This document shows positions 1 to 5,447 of a stretch of DNA of 5,447 bases, piece by piece. The notes beneath the pieces are model-generated. The model saw nothing but the letters and a program-made list of their open reading frames with translations, ran no database searches and was not told the DNA's origin. The stretch comes from Eubacteriales bacterium (GTDB lineage: Bacteria > Bacillota > Clostridia > Oscillospirales > CAG-382): the NCBI GenBank assembly GCA_028701715.1, contig JAQVQF010000149.1:1-5447 (forward strand), written 5' to 3'. Within the stretch, counting starts at the first letter, position 1. Each line of letters starts with the position of its first letter. A program made the translations under genes and the position numbers.

Positions 1-1749
1 CACGGCGAGATCGGATATTCCGTAGGACGGAGTTTTAAGGCTGACGGTTATATACAGATATCCTTCCTCCGCGTCGCGGACGGAGATATTTAATCCGTCA
101 GGTTTTGTTTCTGCGATTTCTCCGGTGTTCAGATATTCGAGATATTTGTCATAATAATATCCGGTGTCGTTGTATATGGTATAATTGCCGAAAGCTTCCG
201 GCGAATAAGCCTCAAAGGTAAATGAAGTGAGGATTTCGGCATATCGGGATGCTATTTCCATCTGTTCAATAAACCTCGAAAGAGGAGCGGGAACGGTATC
301 GTCACAGCCCGGAAGATTGGATTTGATGATAAAATTTTCAAGATTCGCCCAGAATCTGATACCTTTTTCGTCACAGCAGCTTTTGGCGGCCGCCAGATAA
401 GACGCCGAGGAGCCTATCGTTATAAGCTCCGCGCCCACGCTGTCCTGCGGGCAATAAATATCAAAGGAACGGAAATTTACCTGCTCCATGATGCTTGAAA
501 GGTCGGATTGCAGCTTATCCGCGTTCCCCGCCCAGGAAGCCGTGAAGGGAGACATAAGCATGGGCATATTGGGGTCTATTTCATTGAAAATATCAATAAA
601 GCCGTTTAACAGCTTTACGCATACTTCGGGATGCGAGGAATAAACGGAATTGTTAAGCTCCGTGTTGAAATACCAGCCGTATAAGGCATTGGGGTATTTT
701 AACTTATATTTGGCATAAATGGCAGCGGCGGTGGTTTTAGCCGTGGATAAGAACGTGTCCGCATAGCCGTCGGTGGAGTAAAGGTCATACTCCGCCATGT
801 TCAACCCCATAAAAACCTTCATTCCGCGTTTTTCACATCGGGCGAGCATGGTATCAAAAGCGCTTTCGCTCATTATCGTGCCGTCATAGCCCGCTCCGTT
901 TAATACAATAAGCCCCTCAAGGCCGGCGTTTTGAAGATTGTCAAAATATTCGTCGGCGTCCTCCTCGGTGCAGCCCGCAAAGGGAAGAGCGGTGATGAAC
1001 GAATATGAAATGTGAGGCACCGTTATGCTTTCCGGAGCGGATTTATATTCCGTTCCTTCCTGCGGGGTTCCGTAAGCTATATTGTCATTGAGGTATTTAT
1101 AGGCGCAGACCTCCTGAAGGAGCACAGAAAAACCGTTTTTTGAAATCAGGTTAAAACGTATATATCTGCCCTTCACCGAATTTTCCAGCTCAAGCGTTTC
1201 CCCGTATTGGCGGTCAAGCAGATATACCGTTTGCCCGCCGCATTGCGCGTTTCCGACTTCGGTATAGCTTACGCCGTCTGTTGATACAGATACGGCAAAG
1301 GAGGACGGCTCCCTTGAAACACCCGATTTAATCAGATAATATATTTCAAAATCGCATAAACCGTCTACAATCGTACCGAGATCAACCGTAATCTCCAGCG
1401 CGTTCCCGCTTGCCGTATAGCCCGCGAAACCCTCGCTGTCAAGACATAAGGTGTTGAATTCGGCGTCGGTGAGCATTGTCCCGTCGTCAGGATAGGTTGA
1501 AAGAGCGGCTTTGGATGTTTCATAAGCACAGCCAAGCGTCACACAGGTTTTTAGCCCGCTTCTGTCCGCTTTTCCCGTATATATATCCGTAATATCGGAC
1601 GAAACATCCTCGGAGCTTTCAAGGCTTTCGTTTGCGGAATAATCCTCCGTCACGGACGATTCCTCCTTTCCGTTTGTGCCGCAGGCGGTCGACATGAGCG
1701 CCGTCAGCAGCGGAAGAATGATAAACAACGATATAAAACGTTTTTTCAT
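1..1749 (-). CDS. Putative secreted lipoprotein with discoidin-like domain and DUF4434-like TIM barrel (C-terminus cut by window)
   Basis: The frame is open from the ATG at 1749 to the window edge (583 codons, no stop), so the C-terminus is missing. Residues 1-23 form a signal peptide: MKKR, a hydrophobic core, then a cysteine at 23 followed by Gly. The lipobox is weak (Ser-Thr-Ala-Cys), but a polar, Ser/Glu-rich linker follows, as in lipoproteins. Residues about 92-217 look like a discoidin/F5-8C-type beta sandwich (starting at MLTDAEF, with VDLG and a Gly-Arg-Tyr-Ile-Arg-Phe strand). Residues about 246-520 resemble the DUF4434 barrel: GWYFNTEL (Glu364), MLMSPF, YCPQDSVG (Gln435-Asp436) and FWANLENF (Glu471). 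By analogy with clan-A glycosidases, Glu364 and Glu471 could be acid/base and nucleophile; this is inference. A further beta region begins near 535. The protein would sit outside the membrane and bind or cleave a glycan of unknown identity. It is the second gene of an operon with the UROD-like gene. Confidence 0.85.
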   Translation of the reverse strand, partial: MKKRFISLFIILPLLTALMSTACGTNGKEESSVTEDYSANESLESSEDVSSDITDIYTGKADRSGLKTCVTLGCAYETSKAALSTYPDDGTMLTDAEFNTLCLDSEGFAGYTASGNALEITVDLGTIVDGLCDFEIYYLIKSGVSREPSSFAVSVSTDGVSYTEVGNAQCGGQTVYLLDRQYGETLELENSVKGRYIRFNLISKNGFSVLLQEVCAYKYLNDNIAYGTPQEGTEYKSAPESITVPHISYSFITALPFAGCTEEDADEYFDNLQNAGLEGLIVLNGAGYDGTIMSESAFDTMLARCEKRGMKVFMGLNMAEYDLYSTDGYADTFLSTAKTTAAAIYAKYKLKYPNALYGWYFNTELNNSVYSSHPEVCVKLLNGFIDIFNEIDPNMPMLMSPFTASWAGNADKLQSDLSSIMEQVNFRSFDIYCPQDSVGAELITIGSSASYLAAAKSCCDEKGIRFWANLENFIIKSNLPGCDDTVPAPLSRFIEQMEIASRYAEILTSFTFEAYSPEAFGNYTIYNDTGYYYDKYLEYLNTGEIAETKPDGLNISVRDAEEGYLYITVSLKTPSYGISDLAV

Positions 1750-1763
1750 AACGGCAACCGCGA

Positions 1764-1770
1764 TCCTTTC
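1764..1770 (-). promoter_or_regulatory. Ribosome binding site of the DUF4434-like lipoprotein gene
   Basis: GAAAGGA on the minus strand, 14 bases before the ATG at 1749 and just past the stop codon of the upstream gene. The spacing is longer than usual. No better in-frame start lies nearer, and the signal peptide fixes the start at 1749. The long spacing may lower translation of this gene relative to the gene before it. Confidence 0.6.
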
Positions 1771-1775
1771 GTCTG

Positions 1776-3020
1776 CTATTTCGTGTTGTTCCAGCTTCTT
1801 TCTGTCGCTTCGCGTGCGATACGTATCCATTCGGTGAAGCGCTCCGGTTCGTTTCTTACCGTGTGCGTGTCTCTGAGTATCAGCTCAAGACGGCCGCCGT
1901 TGGCTTTTTTAATACCGGTGTTAAGCTCTTTTTCAATCGCCTCGACATCCGTTTTTTCGTGAGCCAGGTAAGCAGGCTGCGGTTTCCATGTCATAAGATA
2001 TCTGTCGCCGAGAGCGGGTGCGAAATCGTCTATATCCGCCCAGGGACAAACCGCGACTCTGCGGAGGTTTTTAATTTTCAACACGTTTTCCAGCTTTTTA
2101 CCTAAATTGTCGCAGCAGCCGTAGCCGTTGAGCCCGAACAGCTCAAGCACCTGACGTTCGTATTGCAACACGAATTCCTCGTGCATTTCAGGCGACACGC
2201 GGTCGAATTCCTGCGCTTCCGCCGCGCCCCATACGTTTTTCAGCTTTATATGGCTTATATCGAAATCGTCACCCGGCAGCTCGTCGGTGTAGCCGATGCC
2301 GCCGGTGTAGTGAAAAGCATCGGTGTTGTTGAGCGAAACAAGATTCAGATCCTCCATTTGCTTAAACATCGATATAACGCCGTCGCGGAAAAACCGCATG
2401 ACCTCGTGTACCGTTTGAGGTTCAAGAATAAGGTCCATGAACATGTTTTCCAGCCCGCGGTAGTCGCAGTACCAATGCATCATATGGAAGTTATAATAAA
2501 CATTACCCACAAGGTCAAGATCAAGTATACCGCCTAAAAGGTTTTGCATATATTCCCAGCGCTTTGCCGTAGCTTCGCCGTCATATTCAACCCTGGGCAT
2601 TTTCAACATTTTCCAGTCCTCCGGCTTTTCGATTACGGGAATATGATGCCATGAGCCGCCTGAGGATTCCTTGGGCACAACCTTGGGCTGTACGCCCCAC
2701 CAGGAATTGTACCAGACTTTTTCGATATGCAGCGTGCGTTCTATGGGTACATCGTCGGGTATGTATTTGTTACGGATTATACGCTGCCTTAATGTGCGTT
2801 CAATCCATCTGGCGTACCAGTCGGCGCATTGCAGCACGGATTCGGGCAAAAGCTCGCTCCAGGAACCGTCCGGATGAACGAAAATAGCCGGCCGTTCGCC
2901 TTTCAGCGAATTATGTCTGTACCAGAATTTTCTTTTTTCCTCGTTTGAAATATCCTCCGCTATATGAGAAACTTCTTTCGCCAAGGAAACAAGTATATCT
3001 TCGTCATTTTTAGAAAACAT
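1776..3020 (-). CDS. Uroporphyrinogen decarboxylase (UROD/MtaA)-superfamily protein of unknown substrate
   Basis: A complete 414-residue cytosolic protein with no signal peptide or membrane segment. It resembles the large, poorly defined set of UROD-fold proteins in anaerobes, whose characterised relatives include HemE and the corrinoid methyltransferases MtaA/MtbA. The visible signature is in the C-terminal half: GYGCCDNLGKKL (299-310, Cys302-Cys303-Asp304), then a strand with VCPWADIDD (324-332, Cys325), TWKPQPAYLA (344-353) and a closing RDTHTV (383-388, Asp384, His386). The HemE N-terminal arginine motif that binds the porphyrin carboxylates is absent, so haem synthesis is unlikely. The Cys pair sits where MtaA-type enzymes carry the zinc-binding His-X-Cys, so a metal-dependent methyl transfer is possible but unproven. 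The N-terminal part is rich in Trp, Tyr and His (Trp103, Trp107-Trp108, Trp124-His125-His126), suggesting an aromatic-lined pocket. It is the first gene of a two-gene operon. No corrinoid protein gene is in the window. Confidence 0.87.
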   Translation of the reverse strand: MFSKNDEDILVSLAKEVSHIAEDISNEEKRKFWYRHNSLKGERPAIFVHPDGSWSELLPESVLQCADWYARWIERTLRQRIIRNKYIPDDVPIERTLHIEKVWYNSWWGVQPKVVPKESSGGSWHHIPVIEKPEDWKMLKMPRVEYDGEATAKRWEYMQNLLGGILDLDLVGNVYYNFHMMHWYCDYRGLENMFMDLILEPQTVHEVMRFFRDGVISMFKQMEDLNLVSLNNTDAFHYTGGIGYTDELPGDDFDISHIKLKNVWGAAEAQEFDRVSPEMHEEFVLQYERQVLELFGLNGYGCCDNLGKKLENVLKIKNLRRVAVCPWADIDDFAPALGDRYLMTWKPQPAYLAHEKTDVEAIEKELNTGIKKANGGRLELILRDTHTVRNEPERFTEWIRIAREATERSWNNTK

Positions 3021-3029
3021 ATAAATATG

Positions 3030-3037
3030 CTCCTTTC
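3030..3037 (-). promoter_or_regulatory. Ribosome binding site of the UROD-like gene
   Basis: GAAAGGAG on the minus strand, 9 bases before the ATG at 3020. Strong match and ideal spacing, which fixes the start codon. Confidence 0.85.
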
Positions 3038-3076
3038 GCTGTCCCGTTTATAATAAAATAAATACAAATTTTATAT

Positions 3077-3105
3077 ATTATACTATTAATTTACCAAAAA
3101 GTAAA
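3077..3105 (-). promoter_or_regulatory. SigA-type promoter of the UROD-like/DUF4434 operon
   Basis: On the minus strand, TTTACT (3100-3105, four of six matches to TTGACA) lies 17 bases before a perfect TATAAT (3077-3082). Transcription would start near 3070, giving a leader of about 50 bases with the ribosome site at 3030-3037. It is the best promoter match upstream of the operon. Confidence 0.65.
3090..3105. repeat. Small near-palindrome over the operon's -35 element
   Basis: TTTACC, four A, then AGTAAA: the arms match at five of six positions around a 4-base centre. It covers the -35 box of the minus-strand promoter, the position expected for an operator. In DNA this AT-rich such palindromes can arise by chance. 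Confidence 0.25.
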
Positions 3106-3173
3106 GAATAAATACAATAAAGAAAAACCTTTAAAAATACCTTCGATTGGAAGAATCTGCATTTTAAAATGAA

Positions 3174-3203
3174 TTGATAAGTGCTTTAAACTTCATTTAT
3201 AAC
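3174..3203 (+). promoter_or_regulatory. Possible secondary plus-strand promoter, far upstream of pckG
   Basis: TTGATA (3174-3179) and TATAAC (3198-3203), each five of six to consensus and separated by 18 bases. If used, it would give pckG a second transcript with a leader of about 230 bases. AT-rich DNA yields such matches often, and the promoter at 3316-3344 is clearly better. Confidence 0.25.
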
Positions 3204-3231
3204 ATAGATAAACCTTTTTATATATGTTATA
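3198..3231. repeat. 9-bp AT-rich inverted repeat in the intergenic region
   Basis: TATAACATA (3198-3206) and TATGTTATA (3223-3231) are exact reverse complements around a 16-base centre. The hairpin has almost no G or C pairs, so it would be weak as RNA. It could instead be a protein-binding site roughly 100 bases before the main pckG promoter. Confidence 0.35.
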
Positions 3232-3271
3232 TGGCAAGATTTCACCTTCTCACTTTCAAAAATTGTCGAAC

Positions 3272-3316
3272 ATGAACAAATCGTAACGTAATAACGTATT
3301 TTAACAGAATGTTCAT
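3272..3316. repeat. Inverted ATGAACA/TGTTCAT pair upstream of and touching the pckG -35 box
   Basis: ATGAACA (3272-3278) and its exact complement TGTTCAT (3310-3316) are separated by 31 bases. The right copy abuts and overlaps by one base the TTGACA of the pckG promoter. Next to the left copy, GAAC is repeated (GAACATGAAC, 3268-3277). The placement would suit a repressor bound at two sites. The factor is unknown. Confidence 0.3.
3284..3298. repeat. Tandem TAACGTA repeats upstream of the pckG promoter
   Basis: TAACGTA occurs at 3284-3290 and again at 3292-3298, 8 bases apart. Each contains the self-complementary core ACGT, so the pair can also be read as ACGT-AATA-ACGT. It ends 17 bases before the -35 box, a usual activator position. 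It is one of the few GC-containing motifs in this AT-rich stretch. Confidence 0.35.
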
Positions 3317-3344
3317 TGACATATACGGTACGGAATTATATAAT
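3316..3344 (+). promoter_or_regulatory. Consensus SigA-type promoter of pckG
   Basis: TTGACA (3316-3321), a 17-base spacer, and TATAAT (3339-3344): both hexamers and the spacing are perfect. Transcription would start near 3351, leaving a leader of about 90 bases before the ATG at 3442. This implies strong basal expression unless a repressor acts. Confidence 0.85.
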
Positions 3345-3424
3345 GAATTGAAAATCATGGGGAAAAAGGCATATACCGAATTTTTATTTCTGTTATATTA
3401 TTAAAATCAATAAAAACTGACTGC

Positions 3425-3431
3425 AAAGGAG
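3425..3431 (+). promoter_or_regulatory. Ribosome binding site of pckG
   Basis: AAAGGAG ends 10 bases before the ATG at 3442. It is a strong site that fixes the start codon. Confidence 0.85.
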
Positions 3432-3441
3432 ACAGTATAAA

Positions 3442-5334
3442 ATGAAATACGAAACTCTATTGAAGAATCTTATGAGCGAGGAAAGCTATAATAAGCTCGC
3501 CGCGCTCAAAAACGAAAAGGTTATGGAATTTATCGGTTTTTACGCGGAACATTGCGAACCCGCCTCCATTTATGTTTGCAACGACAGCGAAGCCGACATG
3601 CAGTATGTCCGCGACCGGGCGCTCGCGCTCGGTGAGGAAGTCACCCTGAAGTACCCCAAGCAGACCATTCACTGGGACAGCTACGCCGACCAGGGACGCG
3701 ACAAAAACGGAACCAAGTACATGGTTTACAAGGAAAACCTTGAAAGCATGAAGACTCTAAATTCCGTTGAATACGAACAGGGATATAATGAAATCCTTGA
3801 AATTTCCAAGGGTATCATGAAGGGCAAGTCCGCAGTCGTGCTTTTCTTCTCGGAAGGACCGACGGAGTCTCCGTTCACCATCCCATGCGTTCAGTTTACC
3901 GACAGCTGGTATGTCGCGCATTCCGAATATATCCTTTACCGTTCCGCTTACAGCCATTTCCTTAAAATGAAGGAAGACGAAAAGGGCGGTTTCTTCCGCT
4001 TCATCCATTCGGCGGGCGAGCTTGACGGCAAAAACAATACCAAGAACCTCGATAAAAGAAGAGTTTTCATGGACACCCAGAACAACGTGGTGTATTCCAT
4101 GAACAACCAGTACGCCGGCAACTCTGTGGGTCTCAAAAAGCATTCCATGCGCCTTGCCATCAATAAATCGGGCAACGAGGGCTGGCTCTGCGAGCATATG
4201 TTCGTCATGGGCGCGGTCAATGAAGAAAAGAACAGAATGACCTACTTCTGCGGCGCATATCCTTCCGCCTGCGGCAAGACCTCCACGGCTATGATACCGG
4301 GCGAAAAGATTGTCGGCGACGATATAGCTTATTTCCGCAATATCAACGGCGAATTCAGAGCGGTCAACGTGGAAAACGGCATGTTCGGCATAATCAAGGA
4401 CGTCAACGAAAAGGACGATCCCGTTATATTTGAAAACCTGATGAAGAACCAGGAAATCATCTTCTCCAATGTCCTTATGGGACCGGATAAGATGCCGTAC
4501 TGGGTAGGAATGGGCGTGGACACCCCCAAGGAAGGCTACAACCATTTCGGCGAATGGTACGAAGGCGTCAAGGATGCCAAGGGCAACGCGGTCGCGCTCG
4601 CTCACGGCAACGCACGCTATACCATGCGTCTTGACTATCTCGACAATATAGACAAAGAAGGCTTTGAAGCCAAGAACGGCGTCAAGGTTGAAGGCATCCT
4701 TTACGGCGGCAGAGACAGCGATACCACCGTTCCCGTTGAGGAATCCCCCAACTGGAAGGACGGCATACTCCTCAAGGCGTGCACGCTTGAATCCGAAACC
4801 ACCAGCGCAACCATCGGCGCGGAAGGCGTTCGCACACCCAGCCCCATGGCAAACCTCGACTTCGTTTCCTATCCTATCGGCCGTTATACCATGAACAATA
4901 TCAAGTTCGGCGAAAGCGTCAATAATGTTCCCAAGATATTTTCCAACAACTATTTCATGCGCGGCGCCGACGGCAAGTTCATCACCAGCAAGCTTGCCAA
5001 AAAGGTCTGGCTGCACTGGGCTGAGGGCAGAATTCACGGCGAATACGAAGCCTTTGACACCCCCACCGGTAAGATCCCTTATTACGCCGACCTGAAGGAA
5101 CTTTTCAAGAAGTATCTCAACGAGGACTTCACGGAAGAAGTTTATACCTACCTCTTCACCTTCCGCTGCGCGAAGTGGGTTGAAAAGCTTCAGCGTACCA
5201 AGGCGTTTTACGCCAAGATGGACCAGGACACTCCCAAGGAAATATTCGAATACTGGGATGCCGCCATCAAGAAGATAGAAGAAGCCAAGGCTAAATACGG
5301 CGACGAAATCAAGCCCGGCTGCTTCAAGGGTTAA
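3442..5334 (+). CDS. pckG: Phosphoenolpyruvate carboxykinase (GTP)
   Basis: Complete 630-residue cytosolic enzyme, slightly longer than typical GTP-type PEPCKs (about 600-620). It interconverts oxaloacetate plus GTP with phosphoenolpyruvate, CO2 and GDP. In fermentative anaerobes it often runs toward oxaloacetate, in others toward gluconeogenesis; direction cannot be told here. Visible family marks in order: Arg86 as a likely substrate arginine (tentative); GPTESPF and FTDSWYV (139-158); YAGNS (Tyr224); Lys232/Lys233 and EHM (His252), corresponding to the Mn-binding Lys and His; the P-loop YPSACGKTS (273-281) with the reactive Cys277, Lys279 and Thr280; kinase-2 VGDD (Asp293, Asp294); HGNAR (Asn390, Arg392); YGGRD (Arg424); and the lid around SETTSATIGAEGV (451-463). 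The GTP rather than ATP class is clear from the P-loop and the HGNAR and GGR blocks. One deviation is Ser281 where most relatives have Asn after GKT. It has its own consensus promoter and appears to be a single-gene unit. Confidence 0.97.
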   Translation: MKYETLLKNLMSEESYNKLAALKNEKVMEFIGFYAEHCEPASIYVCNDSEADMQYVRDRALALGEEVTLKYPKQTIHWDSYADQGRDKNGTKYMVYKENLESMKTLNSVEYEQGYNEILEISKGIMKGKSAVVLFFSEGPTESPFTIPCVQFTDSWYVAHSEYILYRSAYSHFLKMKEDEKGGFFRFIHSAGELDGKNNTKNLDKRRVFMDTQNNVVYSMNNQYAGNSVGLKKHSMRLAINKSGNEGWLCEHMFVMGAVNEEKNRMTYFCGAYPSACGKTSTAMIPGEKIVGDDIAYFRNINGEFRAVNVENGMFGIIKDVNEKDDPVIFENLMKNQEIIFSNVLMGPDKMPYWVGMGVDTPKEGYNHFGEWYEGVKDAKGNAVALAHGNARYTMRLDYLDNIDKEGFEAKNGVKVEGILYGGRDSDTTVPVEESPNWKDGILLKACTLESETTSATIGAEGVRTPSPMANLDFVSYPIGRYTMNNIKFGESVNNVPKIFSNNYFMRGADGKFITSKLAKKVWLHWAEGRIHGEYEAFDTPTGKIPYYADLKELFKKYLNEDFTEEVYTYLFTFRCAKWVEKLQRTKAFYAKMDQDTPKEIFEYWDAAIKKIEEAKAKYGDEIKPGCFKG

Positions 5335-5352
5335 TCTGTAATAAACATTAAA

Positions 5353-5378
5353 GTCTCTTTGTCAATAGTTGGGGTGAA
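5353..5378. mobile_element. Possible ISL3-family-like insertion-sequence end (weak)
   Basis: The stretch starting GTCTCTTTGTCAATAG and running on into GGGGTGAA resembles, from memory, the terminal inverted repeats of ISL3-family elements, which begin about GGCTCTTTGTCAA. It lies 18 bases after the pckG stop. No transposase or second end is in the window, so it could be the start of an element continuing to the right, a remnant, or a chance likeness. Confidence 0.25.
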
Positions 5379-5393
5379 CCCGTAAACAGGAAT

Positions 5394-5433
5394 TCAGGCA
5401 GCGGCTATCAGGTCGCTGCCTGATTTGCATTTT
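5394..5433 (+). terminator. Probable intrinsic terminator downstream of pckG
   Basis: TCAGGCAGCG (5394-5403) pairs exactly with CGCTGCCTGA (5414-5423). The inner bases add G-U, C-G and U-G pairs around an AUCA loop, giving a 13-pair stem in plus-strand RNA. The two wobbles would be C-A mismatches in the opposite strand's RNA, so the hairpin suits plus-strand transcription. It is followed by an interrupted U run (UUUGCAUUUU). It lies 60 bases after the stop codon. The broken U tract leaves some doubt about efficiency. Confidence 0.65.
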
Positions 5434-5447
5434 GGTTATAAAACATA

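Larger units (their letters stand above)
3021..3441. other. AT-rich divergent intergenic control region
   Basis: These 421 bases separate the divergently read UROD-like operon and pckG. They are far richer in A and T than either flank and hold no credible coding frame: the open stretches are 15 codons or fewer with no ribosome site. Recognisable contents are the two ribosome sites, one promoter on each strand, and several short repeats listed separately. The central part, about 3106-3270, carries only weak signals: a second-rank plus-strand promoter and an AT-rich inverted repeat. No tRNA, T-box or known riboswitch pattern was recognised. Confidence 0.85.
5335..5447. other. Non-coding tail after pckG
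   Basis: No gene start is supported in these 113 bases. Besides the possible insertion-sequence end and the hairpin terminator, nothing recognisable remains. The last 14 bases are AT-rich and may begin a promoter for a gene beyond the window. Confidence 0.6.

Noticed and set aside
2163..2887. Plus-strand open frames opposite the UROD-like gene
   Set aside because: They overlap a well-supported gene on the other strand, lack ribosome sites and give no recognisable protein.
1776..3020. Annotation as HemE, uroporphyrinogen decarboxylase of haem synthesis
   Set aside because: The N-terminal arginine motif of HemE is missing, the protein is longer, and no haem genes are nearby.
3106..3200. Further short repeats such as AAATGAA (3167-3173) and TTCATTT (3192-3198)
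   Set aside because: Seven-base AT-rich complementary pairs are expected by chance in such DNA and do not sit on a promoter element.
3357..3404. 15-codon frame in the pckG leader (MGKKAYTEFLFLLYY), a possible leader peptide
   Set aside because: It starts only about 6 bases after the predicted transcript start with no ribosome site, and no attenuator hairpin pair is visible after it.
3351..3441. Riboswitch or T-box in the pckG leader
   Set aside because: The leader of about 90 bases is A/T-rich, without conserved cores or strong stems.
3757..5037. Long open frame of 426 codons antisense to pckG
   Set aside because: It lies wholly inside an unmistakable pckG, has no ribosome site or recognisable domains, and is a by-product of the third-position G/C preference of pckG.

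Overview
This 5.4 kb window looks like chromosomal DNA of an anaerobic, fermentative, low-to-moderate-GC Gram-positive bacterium, most likely an uncultured gut-type member of the Clostridia. The signs are strong AAAGGAG ribosome sites, SigA-type promoters in a very AT-rich intergenic region, a GTP-type PEP carboxykinase, a uroporphyrinogen-decarboxylase-like (methyltransferase-fold) protein, and a DUF4434-type lipoprotein. The lineage is inferred from style and gene content only.

Left half (1-3020, minus strand): a two-gene operon read right to left. The first gene (1776-3020) encodes a cytosolic protein of the UROD/MtaA superfamily that is not HemE. After a 26-base gap comes a gene (1749 down to the window edge, C-terminus missing) for a secreted, probably lipid-anchored protein. 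It has a discoidin-like beta domain followed by a DUF4434-like TIM barrel with two glutamates placed as in glycoside hydrolases. The substrate of neither protein can be read from the sequence. Together they suggest an undefined surface-glycan or methylated-compound function.

Middle (3021-3441): a 421-base AT-rich divergent control region. It holds a good minus-strand promoter for the operon (TTTACT-17-TATAAT) and a perfect-consensus plus-strand promoter (TTGACA-17-TATAAT) for the right-hand gene. Short direct and inverted repeats lie around the plus promoter and could be operators.

Right half (3442-5334, plus strand): a complete GTP-dependent phosphoenolpyruvate carboxykinase (pckG), apparently monocistronic. 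It has all recognisable P-loop, kinase-2, metal-binding and lid motifs. Its codon use (many AAG, AAC, GGC) and consensus promoter suggest high expression, as expected for a central C3/C4 enzyme. Downstream (5335-5447) are a possible ISL3-like insertion-sequence end (weak) and a strong hairpin that folds better in plus-strand RNA and probably terminates pckG.

No RNA gene, CRISPR array, phage gene or clear new defence system is visible. The most interesting unexplained item is the pairing of the UROD-like protein with the DUF4434 lipoprotein.
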